This document shows, piece by piece, positions 43,727 to 53,197 of a stretch of 64,000 bases of DNA. Both the position numbers and the translations under genes were made by a program. A model generated the notes under the pieces. It was not told where the DNA came from. It saw nothing but the letters and a program-made list of their open reading frames with translations, and made no database searches. The stretch's first letter is position 1. The number at the start of each line of letters is the position of its first letter. Source of the DNA: Sphingobacterium humi (GTDB lineage Bacteria; Bacteroidota; Bacteroidia; Sphingobacteriales; Sphingobacteriaceae); assembly GCF_009768885.1 (NCBI RefSeq), contig NZ_WSQA01000003.1, positions 248,001 to 312,000 on the forward strand, read 5' to 3'.

Positions 43727-43760
43727 CCACTCATTAAATAATAACAATTAATTCATAACA

Positions 43761-44072
43761 ATGTACGCAATAGTAAATATAGCAGGACAGCAATTTAAGG
43801 TTGCAAAAGACCAATTCCTTTTTGTACACCGTTTACAAGGAGATGAAGGCGCTAGTATTGAATTTGACAATGTATTGTTAGCAGAGGACGGTGGTAAATT
43901 TACTGTAGGTACGCCAAGTATCTCAGGCGCTAAAGTTTCAGCTACGATTTTGTCTCATTTAAAAGGTGAAAAAGTAATCGTTTTCAAGAAAAAACGTCGT
44001 AAAGGCTACAAAAAGAAAAACGGTCACCGTCAACAATTCACTAAAATCCAGATCACTGGTATCAGTTTATAA
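43761..44072 (+). CDS. rplU: 50S ribosomal protein L21
   Basis: 103-residue ribosomal protein. [18 protein letters not shown] at the start and [24 protein letters not shown] near the end are hallmark L21 segments. It lies 43 nt before rpmA in the universal L21-L27 pair. Confidence 0.98.
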   Translation: MYAIVNIAGQQFKVAKDQFLFVHRLQGDEGASIEFDNVLLAEDGGKFTVGTPSISGAKVSATILSHLKGEKVIVFKKKRRKGYKKKNGHRQQFTKIQITGISL

Positions 44073-44115
44073 TCGAATTTTTAATCTGACGCAAGTCATA
44101 AATTAAGATAAAGAA

Positions 44116-44382
44116 ATGGCACACAAAAAAGGTGCGGGTAGTTCCAAGAACGGCCGTGAGTCACATAGTAAGAGATTAGGTATCAAGATTTTTGGTGGTC
44201 AACAAGCTATCGCTGGAAACATCATCGTTCGTCAGCGTGGTACACAACACAATCCTGATGCAAACGTAGGTATCGGTAAAGACCATACATTGTATGCTTT
44301 AATTGATGGAACAGTAGTTTTCCGCAAAAAAGCAAACAATAAATCTTATGTTTCTGTATTACCTGCAGAAGAAAACAACTAA
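44116..44382 (+). CDS. rpmA: 50S ribosomal protein L27
   Basis: 88-residue ribosomal protein. It starts [24 protein letters not shown], without the extra N-terminal peptide found in Firmicutes L27. It is followed by [30 protein letters not shown]. It is the second gene of the rplU-rpmA operon and ends before a strong terminator. Confidence 0.98.
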   Translation: MAHKKGAGSSKNGRESHSKRLGIKIFGGQQAIAGNIIVRQRGTQHNPDANVGIGKDHTLYALIDGTVVFRKKANNKSYVSVLPAEENN

Positions 44383-44401
44383 GGTTTAGTATAAAACATT
44401 G

Positions 44402-44433
44402 AAAAAGGGCTTTGCATTCGCAAAGCCCTTTTT
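44402..44433 (+). terminator. Rho-independent terminator after rpmA
   Basis: Fourteen-bp perfect stem AAAAAGGGCTTTGC/GCAAAGCCCTTTTT (44402-44415 and 44420-44433) with an ATTC tetraloop. Confidence 0.92.
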
Positions 44434-44493
44434 GTTGTGTTCTATATCTTGATGCGTAAAAGATAGGATCTTCCTCCGCAGGTAGAGGCTGCA

Positions 44494-44730
44494 TTAAGCT
44501 GCCTGTTCGATTTTCTCTTGTTTCTTTTTGAAGAGGTAAGCGTACGTAATAAGGCTTCCCAGCACTGGAATAAACAGCACAAAAACTACCCATACGAATT
44601 TCTCTACCCGGCTAAAGGCAGCAAAGTTTAATACCTTATAGATTACAAAGACTTTCGCTATTAATTCGATGAGCAATAGGATTTGCCATAACAATAGGGG
44701 AGTGGAAAAAGCAGAACTAAGGGTTGTCAT
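44494..44730 (-). CDS. Small membrane protein of the PLDc_N type
   Basis: 78 residues from the ATG at 44730. Two hydrophobic helices: LLLWQILLLIELIAKVFVIYKVL and VWVVFVLFIPVLGSLITYAYL. The second, with a Trp-x3-x(F/L)xPxxG pattern and a charged tail, is the PLDc_N (phospholipase D nuclease N-terminal) type of small membrane protein. The frame stays open upstream into the tRNA gene, so the longer version is rejected. Function unknown. Confidence 0.7.
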   Translation of the reverse strand: MTTLSSAFSTPLLLWQILLLIELIAKVFVIYKVLNFAAFSRVEKFVWVVFVLFIPVLGSLITYAYLFKKKQEKIEQAA

Positions 44731-44993
44731 GTGATGTCGTGCTAGATTTATAATGTAATTAAAATTACGGATTTTTTGTTCAAAACCCAAGTCCTTGGCG
44801 TTGCTGTTGCTTGTCCTTGCGCATTTTTGGGCGTAAAGTTGGCCAAGCTGCGGTAGTTTTTGACGGAAGAGTGAGCAATTTTTGAATGGGCTAGTGGTGT
44901 TCCAAAAGTGAGCTGGGGAGGAGGGGTATCGGAATCGCCTATAAAAGAAAAGAGGTAAAATTCTATCTACTAGTCTTTTACCTCTTTGATCTG

Positions 44994-45067
<74 letters not shown>

Positions 45068-45096
45068 TTGGCGTAGGCCAAAGATATAAAAATGTT

Positions 45097-46998
45097 TTAT
45101 TTTTTATCAACTAAAGTTAAATTAAATTTTATCCCATCTGAAGCTTGTACTTCGCGCATAAATTTGCTGAATTCTACATAGCTTTCTACTGGGAAAGTGC
45201 CTTCTTTTAATTCCACTTTACGATAATATTTTAGCTTCCCATCCACCTTGGATACGGTCTGATGGTAAGTGGCCATCGGCACTTCTAATTTCTTCTCGTA
45301 AGGCAGAATATGCTGCTCCTTCGGATTTGGCAGTTCTATTTCAATTTCATCGATATCTGTATAGCCGCGGTAGATACGGACCGGTTTCTTCCGATTAACA
45401 ATTTCCGGAATACTGGATCCGCGGTTAAAGATATTGGGATGTAAGGTTAAGCTGTTGCCATTGACAATGCCATAGCGAGGGATATCGATTTGAAGCTCTT
45501 CTGTGAGCTCAATCTTGTCGGCGTCTAAGTTATATTTTACCTCAGTAAATTCGATGCGATCGATATCGTATTGCTGACGTAAGGATTTCTTCTGCTCGTC
45601 TAGATGCTCGTGATAGTTTGAGAAATGGTTGTCAAATTGGTTGCCTTTATACAAGGTTGATAAGCTGCCGCTCAGTTTGCCACTGGCGTCCAATGTAAGG
45701 TTAGATTTGCGATGCTGTAAGCTTTCATCATAGCTGTAGCTTGCGGTGCGCATGATTTTACCGCCATCCTTCGTTACAGCCAATACCAATCGGTTATCTG
45801 TGAAATCGCCAAGGTACCCAAAAGGGTAATTCGTACTGGTGCATTCCAACCAGGTTGTGTCATTCTCGAAAGGAATACACACGATGGCATGATTGCCATC
45901 CAAGCTAGCAAAGTTAGGGTCAAAGTCGACTTGTTGATTCCCTGCGGTCACAATAGCGTAATAGGAGGGGATCTCGACTACATCCAATAAGGCTTGCATG
46001 TAGTTTGCTAAGGCCTTACAATCGCCATAGCCAACGCGATCCACCTGCTCGGCAGGAAAGGGCTCATGACCACCAATCCCAATCTGTACACTGATGTATC
46101 GGGTTTTAGTTTGTAGGAATTTGTATAAGGCTTTAGCTTTCTCCTTCGGCGTCGCCATATCGGCGGTCAATTGTTTAATCTGGGCTACGGTTGCAGGCGG
46201 TAAGTTGCGTTTGTCTTTTACTAAGTTGCTATTGTACCAAGTACCGAAGGATTGCCAATCTGATATTTTACCCGCAAACTGATAGTACTGAAACTCCTCA
46301 GGCATAACCTCCACAATGGTTGCTGATTCTCGACGAATAGGGCTATATGGCTCCACACGATTGGCTGCCATGTTTTCAAAGGTCCAAGTATAGGATTGTG
46401 TTTTTCCATTCTTTTCCACTTTGGGGCTAACCGGGCAATTCTTCTCGTTGATTCTAAGCTTGCTGCTTTCAGCTGCCGTAAACTTGAAGATGCTTTTCTC
46501 AACCGAAAGGCCTTCTTGGTAGTTTAAAATCCATGCTGGTAATCCAAAAGATTGCTTATAGCGGTATTCATACTCAATAGCTAGCGTATAAGGGTAGTTA
46601 TTCATCATGGGTTGATACACCTTGACTCTACTGTCGGAGTATAGCGTAGAACTCCCGGAAGCACTATAGTCTTTAAAATCTTTCAGGCCAAATTTACGGA
46701 TCACTTTACCGTCTTCGTCCAGAATTTCCCCTTTCGCACTTTTGATCTGTCTTACTTTATCATAGCCAAGGGTCTGCTCTGCAAACTTCTCACCGGCTTT
46801 ATTATGCACCGTAATGATGGTTTTGTTCATAATGTCCACATCATTCGGCGCTTTCATATGGATGGTCATTTCTTCAAGTCTCACCGTTGCAGAAGCGCGG
46901 CTAAGCAGCTCTTTGGGGATGTCACTTACAGCGTATTGGGCAAAGGCAGTACTGGAATAGCAGCATATAAAAAGGATAAATCCCGTTACTAATCTCAT
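45097..46998 (-). CDS. Exported DUF3857/transglutaminase-like protein
   Basis: 633-residue exported protein (signal peptide ending AFAQ). An N-terminal DUF3857 beta domain (about 40-240) is followed by a transglutaminase-like core at about 270-400. It shows GYGDCKALANYMQALL with a candidate catalytic Cys and DGNHAIVCIPFENDTTWLECTS with a candidate His. The C-terminal part is a beta domain. Unlike its downstream-coded paralogue (46995-48965) it keeps the Cys. The two overlap by ATGA and are probably cotranscribed. Substrate unknown. Confidence 0.85.
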   Translation of the reverse strand: MRLVTGFILFICCYSSTAFAQYAVSDIPKELLSRASATVRLEEMTIHMKAPNDVDIMNKTIITVHNKAGEKFAEQTLGYDKVRQIKSAKGEILDEDGKVIRKFGLKDFKDYSASGSSTLYSDSRVKVYQPMMNNYPYTLAIEYEYRYKQSFGLPAWILNYQEGLSVEKSIFKFTAAESSKLRINEKNCPVSPKVEKNGKTQSYTWTFENMAANRVEPYSPIRRESATIVEVMPEEFQYYQFAGKISDWQSFGTWYNSNLVKDKRNLPPATVAQIKQLTADMATPKEKAKALYKFLQTKTRYISVQIGIGGHEPFPAEQVDRVGYGDCKALANYMQALLDVVEIPSYYAIVTAGNQQVDFDPNFASLDGNHAIVCIPFENDTTWLECTSTNYPFGYLGDFTDNRLVLAVTKDGGKIMRTASYSYDESLQHRKSNLTLDASGKLSGSLSTLYKGNQFDNHFSNYHEHLDEQKKSLRQQYDIDRIEFTEVKYNLDADKIELTEELQIDIPRYGIVNGNSLTLHPNIFNRGSSIPEIVNRKKPVRIYRGYTDIDEIEIELPNPKEQHILPYEKKLEVPMATYHQTVSKVDGKLKYYRKVELKEGTFPVESYVEFSKFMREVQASDGIKFNLTLVDKK

Positions 46999-48965
46999 AA
47001 TTTCTTGAATTGGAAGTCTGTATTTTGTTGCTGAATCAAGAGGGAGAAGAATTCTTTCAAATGGAAGTACTCTTCTGGAGAATAAATCGCGTTGTTCAAG
47101 TTACGCATCTGTTGCACCATTAAGACCCCATCTTGAAATACGGAGCGGTAGCTATATTTTGCGGAGTTCTCCGGCAGGGTAAGGGCCGTATTCTTCGGTG
47201 CCCGCTCCAAGGTATAGCCTTGTGGTATTTGAATACTGATATTATAGACCTCCGATTGGGCCGATCCCAAATCCACGTGGAAGTTACGTTCCGTTAAGTT
47301 GAATGGATTCTTGCGCTGTCGCTCGAACAGCACCGGATTCATCACCAGCATATTCCCCTGCATATTATCTTTGATATCCATTTCAAAGTCGATGGTTTCC
47401 ACCAGAGATTCCTCCAGATTATCTTGATTTTTAATCTTCGCACTGAGGATACGTATGCCCGAGGCCTTTTCGATGGCTTTTTCCTCATACTCTTCCAGAG
47501 TCGGAAATTCACCCACTTCCGTTCTTTTTATCCAGGCTTCTAATCCGGTATAATACTTATCAATCTTCCCTGTAATCAAGCCCTCCGGACTGATTTTAGC
47601 ATTGATGTTATAGGTGCTTTTTGTTGGAATCTGATTCACCAAAGAGATCCAGTCGGAATTCACTTTCGAATAGATAATCCTACCGCGGTCATTGATCGAT
47701 CGGAGGGATAGCAGTCCGAAAGGTAGGTTCTTATCACTTGCATCCAATAGGTAATCCTTGCCATCTATTTTTGCCGATACAATTACTGCATTGAAATCCG
47801 TAATCACAGGGTGAATAATGTTCGGGATACCATTCGAACGGGTAGAGATAATTACCGGATAGGCTTCAATATCTGCCAGATTTAACGCCGAGACCAAGCC
47901 TAGGTTAATATCGGCCATATTACCTTTCTTGTCTTGTAAAGCATCTTTAATGCCTTTTTCAGCATATTTCCCTAGGTTTTTATTCCAGGTGATATTCTTT
48001 TGGATATAGCTATAAATAGCTTTTGCCTGTTGTAATTTGGAAGAGTCCTTATGGATAATCGTTGGCAATATTTTGCTATAGACAGATTTATTCTTAATCT
48101 GACCACCAAATTCCTTGTCATTCAGCAACTCCATATCGATATCTTTCCAGGTTCTGGTAAAGTTTTTCAGCAAGCCGTTGGGATCGTGATAGGTTCTTAA
48201 CTCAAAATTGATGGCCGATAGGTAATTGACAGGTGCCAACATAAAATCCTCCTCTTTAAATGCCGGTACATCTTTCATGATGTAGGTCATGCGGGAGGCG
48301 TCTTGTCTTTTGCCGCCCCAAAGGAAGTGTTCCGATAGTTTGGTAGACTTCGTGTCGGATATCGGATAATGTCCTTTCAAGCTGACGTTATATTGGAAAA
48401 TAGCCGGAATAACAGCGGTATATTCACTTTGAACAGTAGGGATTTCTGACTGGAAATACCAGGTCTTCAAGTTAAAGATCTGCGGAGAGTAAATGCGGTA
48501 GCTATATTCGATGATTGAGTTCTCCTGGATATTGGGCAAAGTAAACTTCACCTGATCGTAGTAATCTGTCACCTTCTCCGTGAAGATAGCGTCTTTCTTC
48601 AGCTTATCTTCCACAATCTGCCCGTTCACCAGGTTGTAGGTCGAGGCTTTAATCTCTCTGATTTTATCGTATTTACTACCGTATTTAAAGAGGGGAACTT
48701 CCACCGTGGCGTGTGTGTCGCCATCTTTCTTCAGGATTTTCTTCCGGATGGTACAGTAGAAGTTGAGGTGTAATCCACCCTCTGACTCTTGGACATCCAA
48801 TTCAGACCGTCCGATTTCAAATAAAACAATGGCATTGGCGGCGGTATCTATTTGTTGATGGTCTGTCGTAAAATCAGCTACCGTTAATTTGGGTAAATTA
48901 GTAGACTGTGCAACAGCCCATGTGCTAGCAAATAACATGCTGCAGCAGGTTAGAAAAAACTTCAT
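46995..48965 (-). CDS. Exported DUF3857/transglutaminase-like protein lacking the catalytic Cys
   Basis: 656-residue exported protein (signal peptide ending AVAQ) with the same layout as its neighbour. At the transglutaminase core the nucleophile region reads KGNMADINLGLVSALNLADIEAYPVIIS; Ala replaces the Cys expected before the acidic residue, so the domain is probably not an active cysteine enzyme. DUF3857 proteins with similar losses are common in Bacteroidota. It is the upstream gene of the pair and overlaps the next by ATGA. Confidence 0.85.
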   Translation of the reverse strand: MKFFLTCCSMLFASTWAVAQSTNLPKLTVADFTTDHQQIDTAANAIVLFEIGRSELDVQESEGGLHLNFYCTIRKKILKKDGDTHATVEVPLFKYGSKYDKIREIKASTYNLVNGQIVEDKLKKDAIFTEKVTDYYDQVKFTLPNIQENSIIEYSYRIYSPQIFNLKTWYFQSEIPTVQSEYTAVIPAIFQYNVSLKGHYPISDTKSTKLSEHFLWGGKRQDASRMTYIMKDVPAFKEEDFMLAPVNYLSAINFELRTYHDPNGLLKNFTRTWKDIDMELLNDKEFGGQIKNKSVYSKILPTIIHKDSSKLQQAKAIYSYIQKNITWNKNLGKYAEKGIKDALQDKKGNMADINLGLVSALNLADIEAYPVIISTRSNGIPNIIHPVITDFNAVIVSAKIDGKDYLLDASDKNLPFGLLSLRSINDRGRIIYSKVNSDWISLVNQIPTKSTYNINAKISPEGLITGKIDKYYTGLEAWIKRTEVGEFPTLEEYEEKAIEKASGIRILSAKIKNQDNLEESLVETIDFEMDIKDNMQGNMLVMNPVLFERQRKNPFNLTERNFHVDLGSAQSEVYNISIQIPQGYTLERAPKNTALTLPENSAKYSYRSVFQDGVLMVQQMRNLNNAIYSPEEYFHLKEFFSLLIQQQNTDFQFKKL

Positions 48966-49055
48966 AATTGATTGGCTAATGAATATTGCCTTAAATTAAT
49001 TCATTTTTTGCTAAGTTCCTAGACTAAGAAAAAATATAATTTTTACGTAAAGGTT

Positions 49056-50828
49056 CTAGGCTTCTAAAAGCTGTTTTTCGTATAACGATGCGTATTCACC
49101 ATTCATGGTTAATAATTGTTCATGCGTGCCGCGTTCGATAATTTTTCCATCATCGAGCACCAGGATTTGATCCGCGTTTTTAATCGTCGATATCCGGTGG
49201 GCAATAATAATGGATGTTTTGCCCTCCATAATCCGGCTGAGGTTATGCAGAATCTCTTCCTCGGTCTTCGTATCTACAGCCGATAGGCAGTCGTCAAAGA
49301 TGAGGATACTCGGATCTTTCACCAGCGCCCTGGCAATAGATACGCGTTGTTTTTGTCCGCCGGAAAGGGTAATCCCGCGTTCACCCAGGTGTGTTTCAAA
49401 GCCATCCTCAAAATGAATGATATTATCATAAACGGCAGCATCTTTAGCTGCTTGTTCAATCTTTGGCATCTCCACGGTATCTAAACCAAAGGCGATATTC
49501 CTAGCAATGGTATCTGAGAACAGGAATACCTGCTGCGGAACAAAGCCGATCTGTTCCCGAAGGGATTCCATTCTTAAGGATTTAATGTTTTGCCCGTCGA
49601 TTTTAATGGCTCCGGCATCCACATCATACATGCGCAACAGCAGGTTCGCCAGGGTCGATTTTCCCGATCCTGTTTTCCCGATGATCGCCAGGGTTTCCCC
49701 CTTCGGAATATGGAAACTGATGTTATCGATAGCTTTAATACCCGTATCCGGATAAGTGAACGAAATATCTTGTACCCGGATATCGCCTTCAATTTCCGGC
49801 GATTGGCTACCCTCGGCAATTTCCGATTTTGTTTTCAAGAACTCATTGATACGTTTCTGCGAAGCAGCGGCACGTTGCACTAGGGAAGTTACCCAAGCAA
49901 GCGACATCGCCGGGAAGGTCAGCTGGTTCACATAAATAATAAACTCCGCAATATTACCCGCTGTGATGTTCCCGTTGTTCACTTCCAAGCCTCCCACATA
50001 TACGGTAATAATCGTACTGAAGCCCACCAAAAAAATAATCAACGGAAAGAACACCGCCTGCACCTTTACCAAGTTTAAATTGATGTCCTTGTATTTATTA
50101 CTTTCTTCTTTAAAAGAATCCATCTTATCCTGTTCGCGCGTGTAGGTTTTAATCACACGGATACCCGAAAAGGTTTCTTGCACAAAAGAGGACAAATGGG
50201 AAAGCTGTCGTTGGATTCGTTCGCTACGGCGATTGATCACCTTATTCACAAACAGGATCAACACCGAAATAATAGGAATCGGAAGCAAGGAGTAGGTGGC
50301 CAGTTTAGCATTTACGCTGTACATGGCGTAAATAATCATGATGGATAGCACCACCGTATTGATTGCATACATAATTGCCGGCCCCAAATAATTACGCACC
50401 TGATTTACATCCTCGGTGGCCCGGTTCATTAAATCTCCGGTATTATTCCTGCGGTAGAAGGCGAAATCCAACTCCTGATAATGCTGATAGATCTCGTTCT
50501 TGATATCGTATTCAATATGGCGGGAGGTCAGAATTAAGGTCTGCCGCATCATAAACAAGAAAATCCCACGCAGTAAAGCCAAGACCAATACCACCCCACC
50601 AAAGAACAATAAGCTGCTGCCAAACACCTGATAGATCAATGCTTGCCGATCGAAGCCGTCGTACAAGCGATACAGATCGATATTATCTTTCACCAAGTCG
50701 AAAGCTTCCCGAATCACCTGGGCCGGAAGAATGCCGAAATAGTTGGAAATGATAACGAAGATGACCCCAGGAACAATGCGCCAGCGATATTTATAGAAAA
50801 ACTTATTGAGGTAGGAGAGTTCTTTCAT
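49056..50828 (-). CDS. ABC exporter half-transporter (MsbA/MdlB-like)
   Basis: 590 residues: six membrane helices in residues 1-320 fused to an ATP-binding domain. The latter shows Walker A GKTGSGKSTLA, Q-loop FVPQQVF, signature LSGGQKQR, Walker B SILIFDD and switch His IIAHRIS. The position after the Walker B Asp, normally the catalytic Glu, is Asp (D513, FDDCLSAVD). Substrate could be a lipid or drug; the family does not settle it. A predicted promoter ends 7 nt before the ATG. Confidence 0.92.
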   Translation of the reverse strand: MKELSYLNKFFYKYRWRIVPGVIFVIISNYFGILPAQVIREAFDLVKDNIDLYRLYDGFDRQALIYQVFGSSLLFFGGVVLVLALLRGIFLFMMRQTLILTSRHIEYDIKNEIYQHYQELDFAFYRRNNTGDLMNRATEDVNQVRNYLGPAIMYAINTVVLSIMIIYAMYSVNAKLATYSLLPIPIISVLILFVNKVINRRSERIQRQLSHLSSFVQETFSGIRVIKTYTREQDKMDSFKEESNKYKDINLNLVKVQAVFFPLIIFLVGFSTIITVYVGGLEVNNGNITAGNIAEFIIYVNQLTFPAMSLAWVTSLVQRAAASQKRINEFLKTKSEIAEGSQSPEIEGDIRVQDISFTYPDTGIKAIDNISFHIPKGETLAIIGKTGSGKSTLANLLLRMYDVDAGAIKIDGQNIKSLRMESLREQIGFVPQQVFLFSDTIARNIAFGLDTVEMPKIEQAAKDAAVYDNIIHFEDGFETHLGERGITLSGGQKQRVSIARALVKDPSILIFDDCLSAVDTKTEEEILHNLSRIMEGKTSIIIAHRISTIKNADQILVLDDGKIIERGTHEQLLTMNGEYASLYEKQLLEA

Positions 50829-50835
50829 GCAAGAA

Positions 50836-50843
50836 CAAAAGTA
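50836..50843 (-). promoter_or_regulatory. Probable -7 promoter element of the ABC exporter gene, near-leaderless
   Basis: TACTTTTG on the minus strand, ending 7 nt before the start codon at 50828. The mRNA would have almost no 5' leader. Confidence 0.4.
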
Positions 50844-51095
50844 AGGGATAATTTTAAATATTAATAGGTCTGATTATCTGCTGGCTGTTAAAAGAATAGC
50901 AATTCTCCGATCCGCTCTGGCCGCTATCGGAAACTAAGGCCTAATTTCCCGTAAAACGATTAACAGGTTGTTAATGCTTTCAGCCAATATTTTGCGATTT
51001 TGAATCAAATGACAGGCTTCCCTATTCAAACTCTTAATTCGTGCCGTTTAGGCCTATTATTTTGCGCCGTATACGCTTGGATGCAAAAATATTGC

Positions 51096-51103
51096 TATTT
51101 TTG
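51096..51103 (+). promoter_or_regulatory. Probable -7 promoter element of the amino-acid dehydrogenase-like gene
   Basis: TATTTTTG matches TAnnTTTG, 21 nt before the ATG at 51125. Confidence 0.55.
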
Positions 51104-51124
51104 TAGCTGTAAATAATATACCCT

Positions 51125-52195
51125 ATGCAAAAGGATTCTTCCTCACTTTTTGACTTGATGCGCATATCTGACCATCAGAACCTTTTTTTCTGCACAGATA
51201 AAGAGGTTGGCTTGAAAGCGATTGTAGCTATTCATGATACCACATTAGGCCCTGCAATTGGCGGCGTACGTATGTTGCCCTATGCCACAGAAGCGGAAGC
51301 AATCGAAGATGCCCTGCGTCTTTCCAAGGCCATTACCTACAAGGCGTCCCTATCCGGATTGAACCTTGGCGGTGGTAGTGCCATTATCATTGGGAATAAC
51401 CGCACCGAAAAATCAGAAGTTTTGATGCGTCGTTTCGGCCGTTTTATCAACGGGTTGAACGGTAATTTTATCGCTTCCATCGATGTGGGTACCACCCAAA
51501 AAGACTTGGAATACATTCATGCAGAAACCAACTACGTAGCAGGTTTGCCGACTTCCTTAAACGGAGCTGGTGATACCACTGTTTTTGCAGCGAAAGGTGT
51601 ATATTATGGAATTAAGGCCGCCATCAAAGAATTGTATGGCGACGACAACCTAGCCGGCAGAAAAATCGCCGTGCAAGGTGTAGGCTCCGTAGGCGAGCAC
51701 TTAGTATCCCTTTTACGTGCAGAAAATGCACGCGTCTATGTTTCCGACATGACCGAGGAGCGTAAGATGAAAATTGCCGCAAAATATAAAGCGGAACCGA
51801 TTACTTATTCCACCAGTTTTGAATTGGATGCCGATGTTTATGCCCCATGTGCATTAGGCGGCACCGTGAATCCAGATACTGTACCGCGTATGCGTTGCAA
51901 GATTATCGCCGGATCGGCCAACAACCAATTGTTGGATGAAGAGGTAACCACCAAACTATTGAAAGATAACAATATCTTGTACACACCAGATTTCTTAATC
52001 AATTCAGGTGCTTTAATCAGCTGTTTCTCTGAATTAGAAGGCTATGGTGCCGATCGTACAGATTATTTAATCCGTCATATATACACGGCAACAAGACACG
52101 TTATCCAGAAGGCTAACGAAGAGAATATTTCAACCTATCAGGCGGCCAAGGAACTTGCTGAAAAGCGCATCGCCGATATGAAGAAATTGAAATAA
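51125..52195 (+). CDS. Leu/Phe/Val dehydrogenase-family protein with altered active site
   Basis: 356-residue member of the Glu/Leu/Phe/Val dehydrogenase family, which oxidatively deaminates branched or aromatic amino acids with NAD. GGVRMLPYATEAEAIEDALRLSKAITYKASLSGLNLGGGS covers the substrate domain and VQGVGSVGEHLVSLL is the Rossmann motif. The first active-site Lys is kept (K73 in TYKA). The second, catalytic Lys (normally GGGK; K80 in leucine dehydrogenase) is Ser at residue 85; the codon at that position is AGT. The DVGT aspartate is kept. The protein may be a non-catalytic paralogue or may use another base. nusB follows after 45 nt. Confidence 0.85.
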   Translation: MQKDSSSLFDLMRISDHQNLFFCTDKEVGLKAIVAIHDTTLGPAIGGVRMLPYATEAEAIEDALRLSKAITYKASLSGLNLGGGSAIIIGNNRTEKSEVLMRRFGRFINGLNGNFIASIDVGTTQKDLEYIHAETNYVAGLPTSLNGAGDTTVFAAKGVYYGIKAAIKELYGDDNLAGRKIAVQGVGSVGEHLVSLLRAENARVYVSDMTEERKMKIAAKYKAEPITYSTSFELDADVYAPCALGGTVNPDTVPRMRCKIIAGSANNQLLDEEVTTKLLKDNNILYTPDFLINSGALISCFSELEGYGADRTDYLIRHIYTATRHVIQKANEENISTYQAAKELAEKRIADMKKLK

Positions 52196-52240
52196 TAGTA
52201 TAATATCGTTCTTTATTACATATTCGTTCTTTATATAATT

Positions 52241-53191
52241 ATGCTAAATAGAAGACACCTTCGGGTAAAGGTCATGCAAGTATTGTATGCCTACAGTTTG
52301 TCGGAAGATAAAAACCTTCCTGATTTTGAGAAAAGTCTACTGAAAAATGTAGAGGAAGTTGATGAAATGTACATCTGGACACTGAATCTTTTGGATGAGG
52401 TGGCCGAATATGTACTGATTGATGTGGAAGGTATTGCAAATAAGTGGATTCCCACCCAAAAAGACAAAACGTTTTCTTCAACCAAATTAAACAATAACAC
52501 TTTTATCGATTCCTTGCGTCAAAACCGCGAGTACTTGGAAAAAGTGAAAAAGTACAAAGTAGATTGGAATTATGACCCGGAGATCGTACGTTCCATCTTC
52601 GCGCAGTTAAAAGATTCCGAAACCTATTTGGAATACCTGGAGCAAGAAGATCGCTCCATCGCCGTAGAGAAAGATATTATTAAACATATCTTCAAGAAAA
52701 TTATCTTGAAATCTACCGATGTAGAGCAGGCTTTCGAAGAACGCTTCATCAACTGGCCGGTAGACCGCGAGGTGTTACAAGCCATGATTGCCAAAACCTT
52801 TAAAAACTTCAGCTCTGAAGTTCCGGCAAAGAATAAATTAGCCGACCTTACCCCAAGCTGGATCGAAGACAAAGACTTTATTTTAGACCTGCTTAAATTA
52901 ACCATTAAGTATGCGAAAGAGTACCAGGAATTGATCTCTGCCAAAACAAAAAACTGGGAAGCCGACCGTATCGCCTTAATCGATAATTTATTGATGCGCA
53001 TGGCGATTACCGAGCTTATTCACTTCCCAACCATCCCGGTTAAGGTGACAATTAATGAATATATCGAGCTTTCCAAGTCGTTTTCTACACTGAAAAGTAG
53101 TACCTTTATCAATGGTATTTTAGATAAAATATTAGCAGACCTCACCGCTCAACGTCGTATTAAGAAAGAGGGCAGAGGGTTAATCGCATAA
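52241..53191 (+). CDS. nusB: Transcription antitermination factor NusB (long Bacteroidota form)
   Basis: 316 residues, about twice the size of proteobacterial NusB, as is usual in Bacteroidota. NusB begins MLNRRHLRVKVMQVLYAYSLSEDKNL, and the conserved NusB core is at the C-terminus (DRIALIDNLLMRMAITELIHFPTIPVKVTINEYIELSKSFS...FINGILDKI). It acts in rRNA transcription antitermination with NusE. It is followed by a DUF1573 lipoprotein gene and yajC in close spacing, which suggests one operon. Confidence 0.95.
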   Translation: MLNRRHLRVKVMQVLYAYSLSEDKNLPDFEKSLLKNVEEVDEMYIWTLNLLDEVAEYVLIDVEGIANKWIPTQKDKTFSSTKLNNNTFIDSLRQNREYLEKVKKYKVDWNYDPEIVRSIFAQLKDSETYLEYLEQEDRSIAVEKDIIKHIFKKIILKSTDVEQAFEERFINWPVDREVLQAMIAKTFKNFSSEVPAKNKLADLTPSWIEDKDFILDLLKLTIKYAKEYQELISAKTKNWEADRIALIDNLLMRMAITELIHFPTIPVKVTINEYIELSKSFSTLKSSTFINGILDKILADLTAQRRIKKEGRGLIA

Positions 53192-53197
53192 TCACAT

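Noticed and set aside
50844-51095. Riboswitch or other structured RNA upstream of the amino-acid dehydrogenase-like gene
   Set aside because: No recognisable riboswitch pattern, and the predicted promoter lies downstream of this segment.
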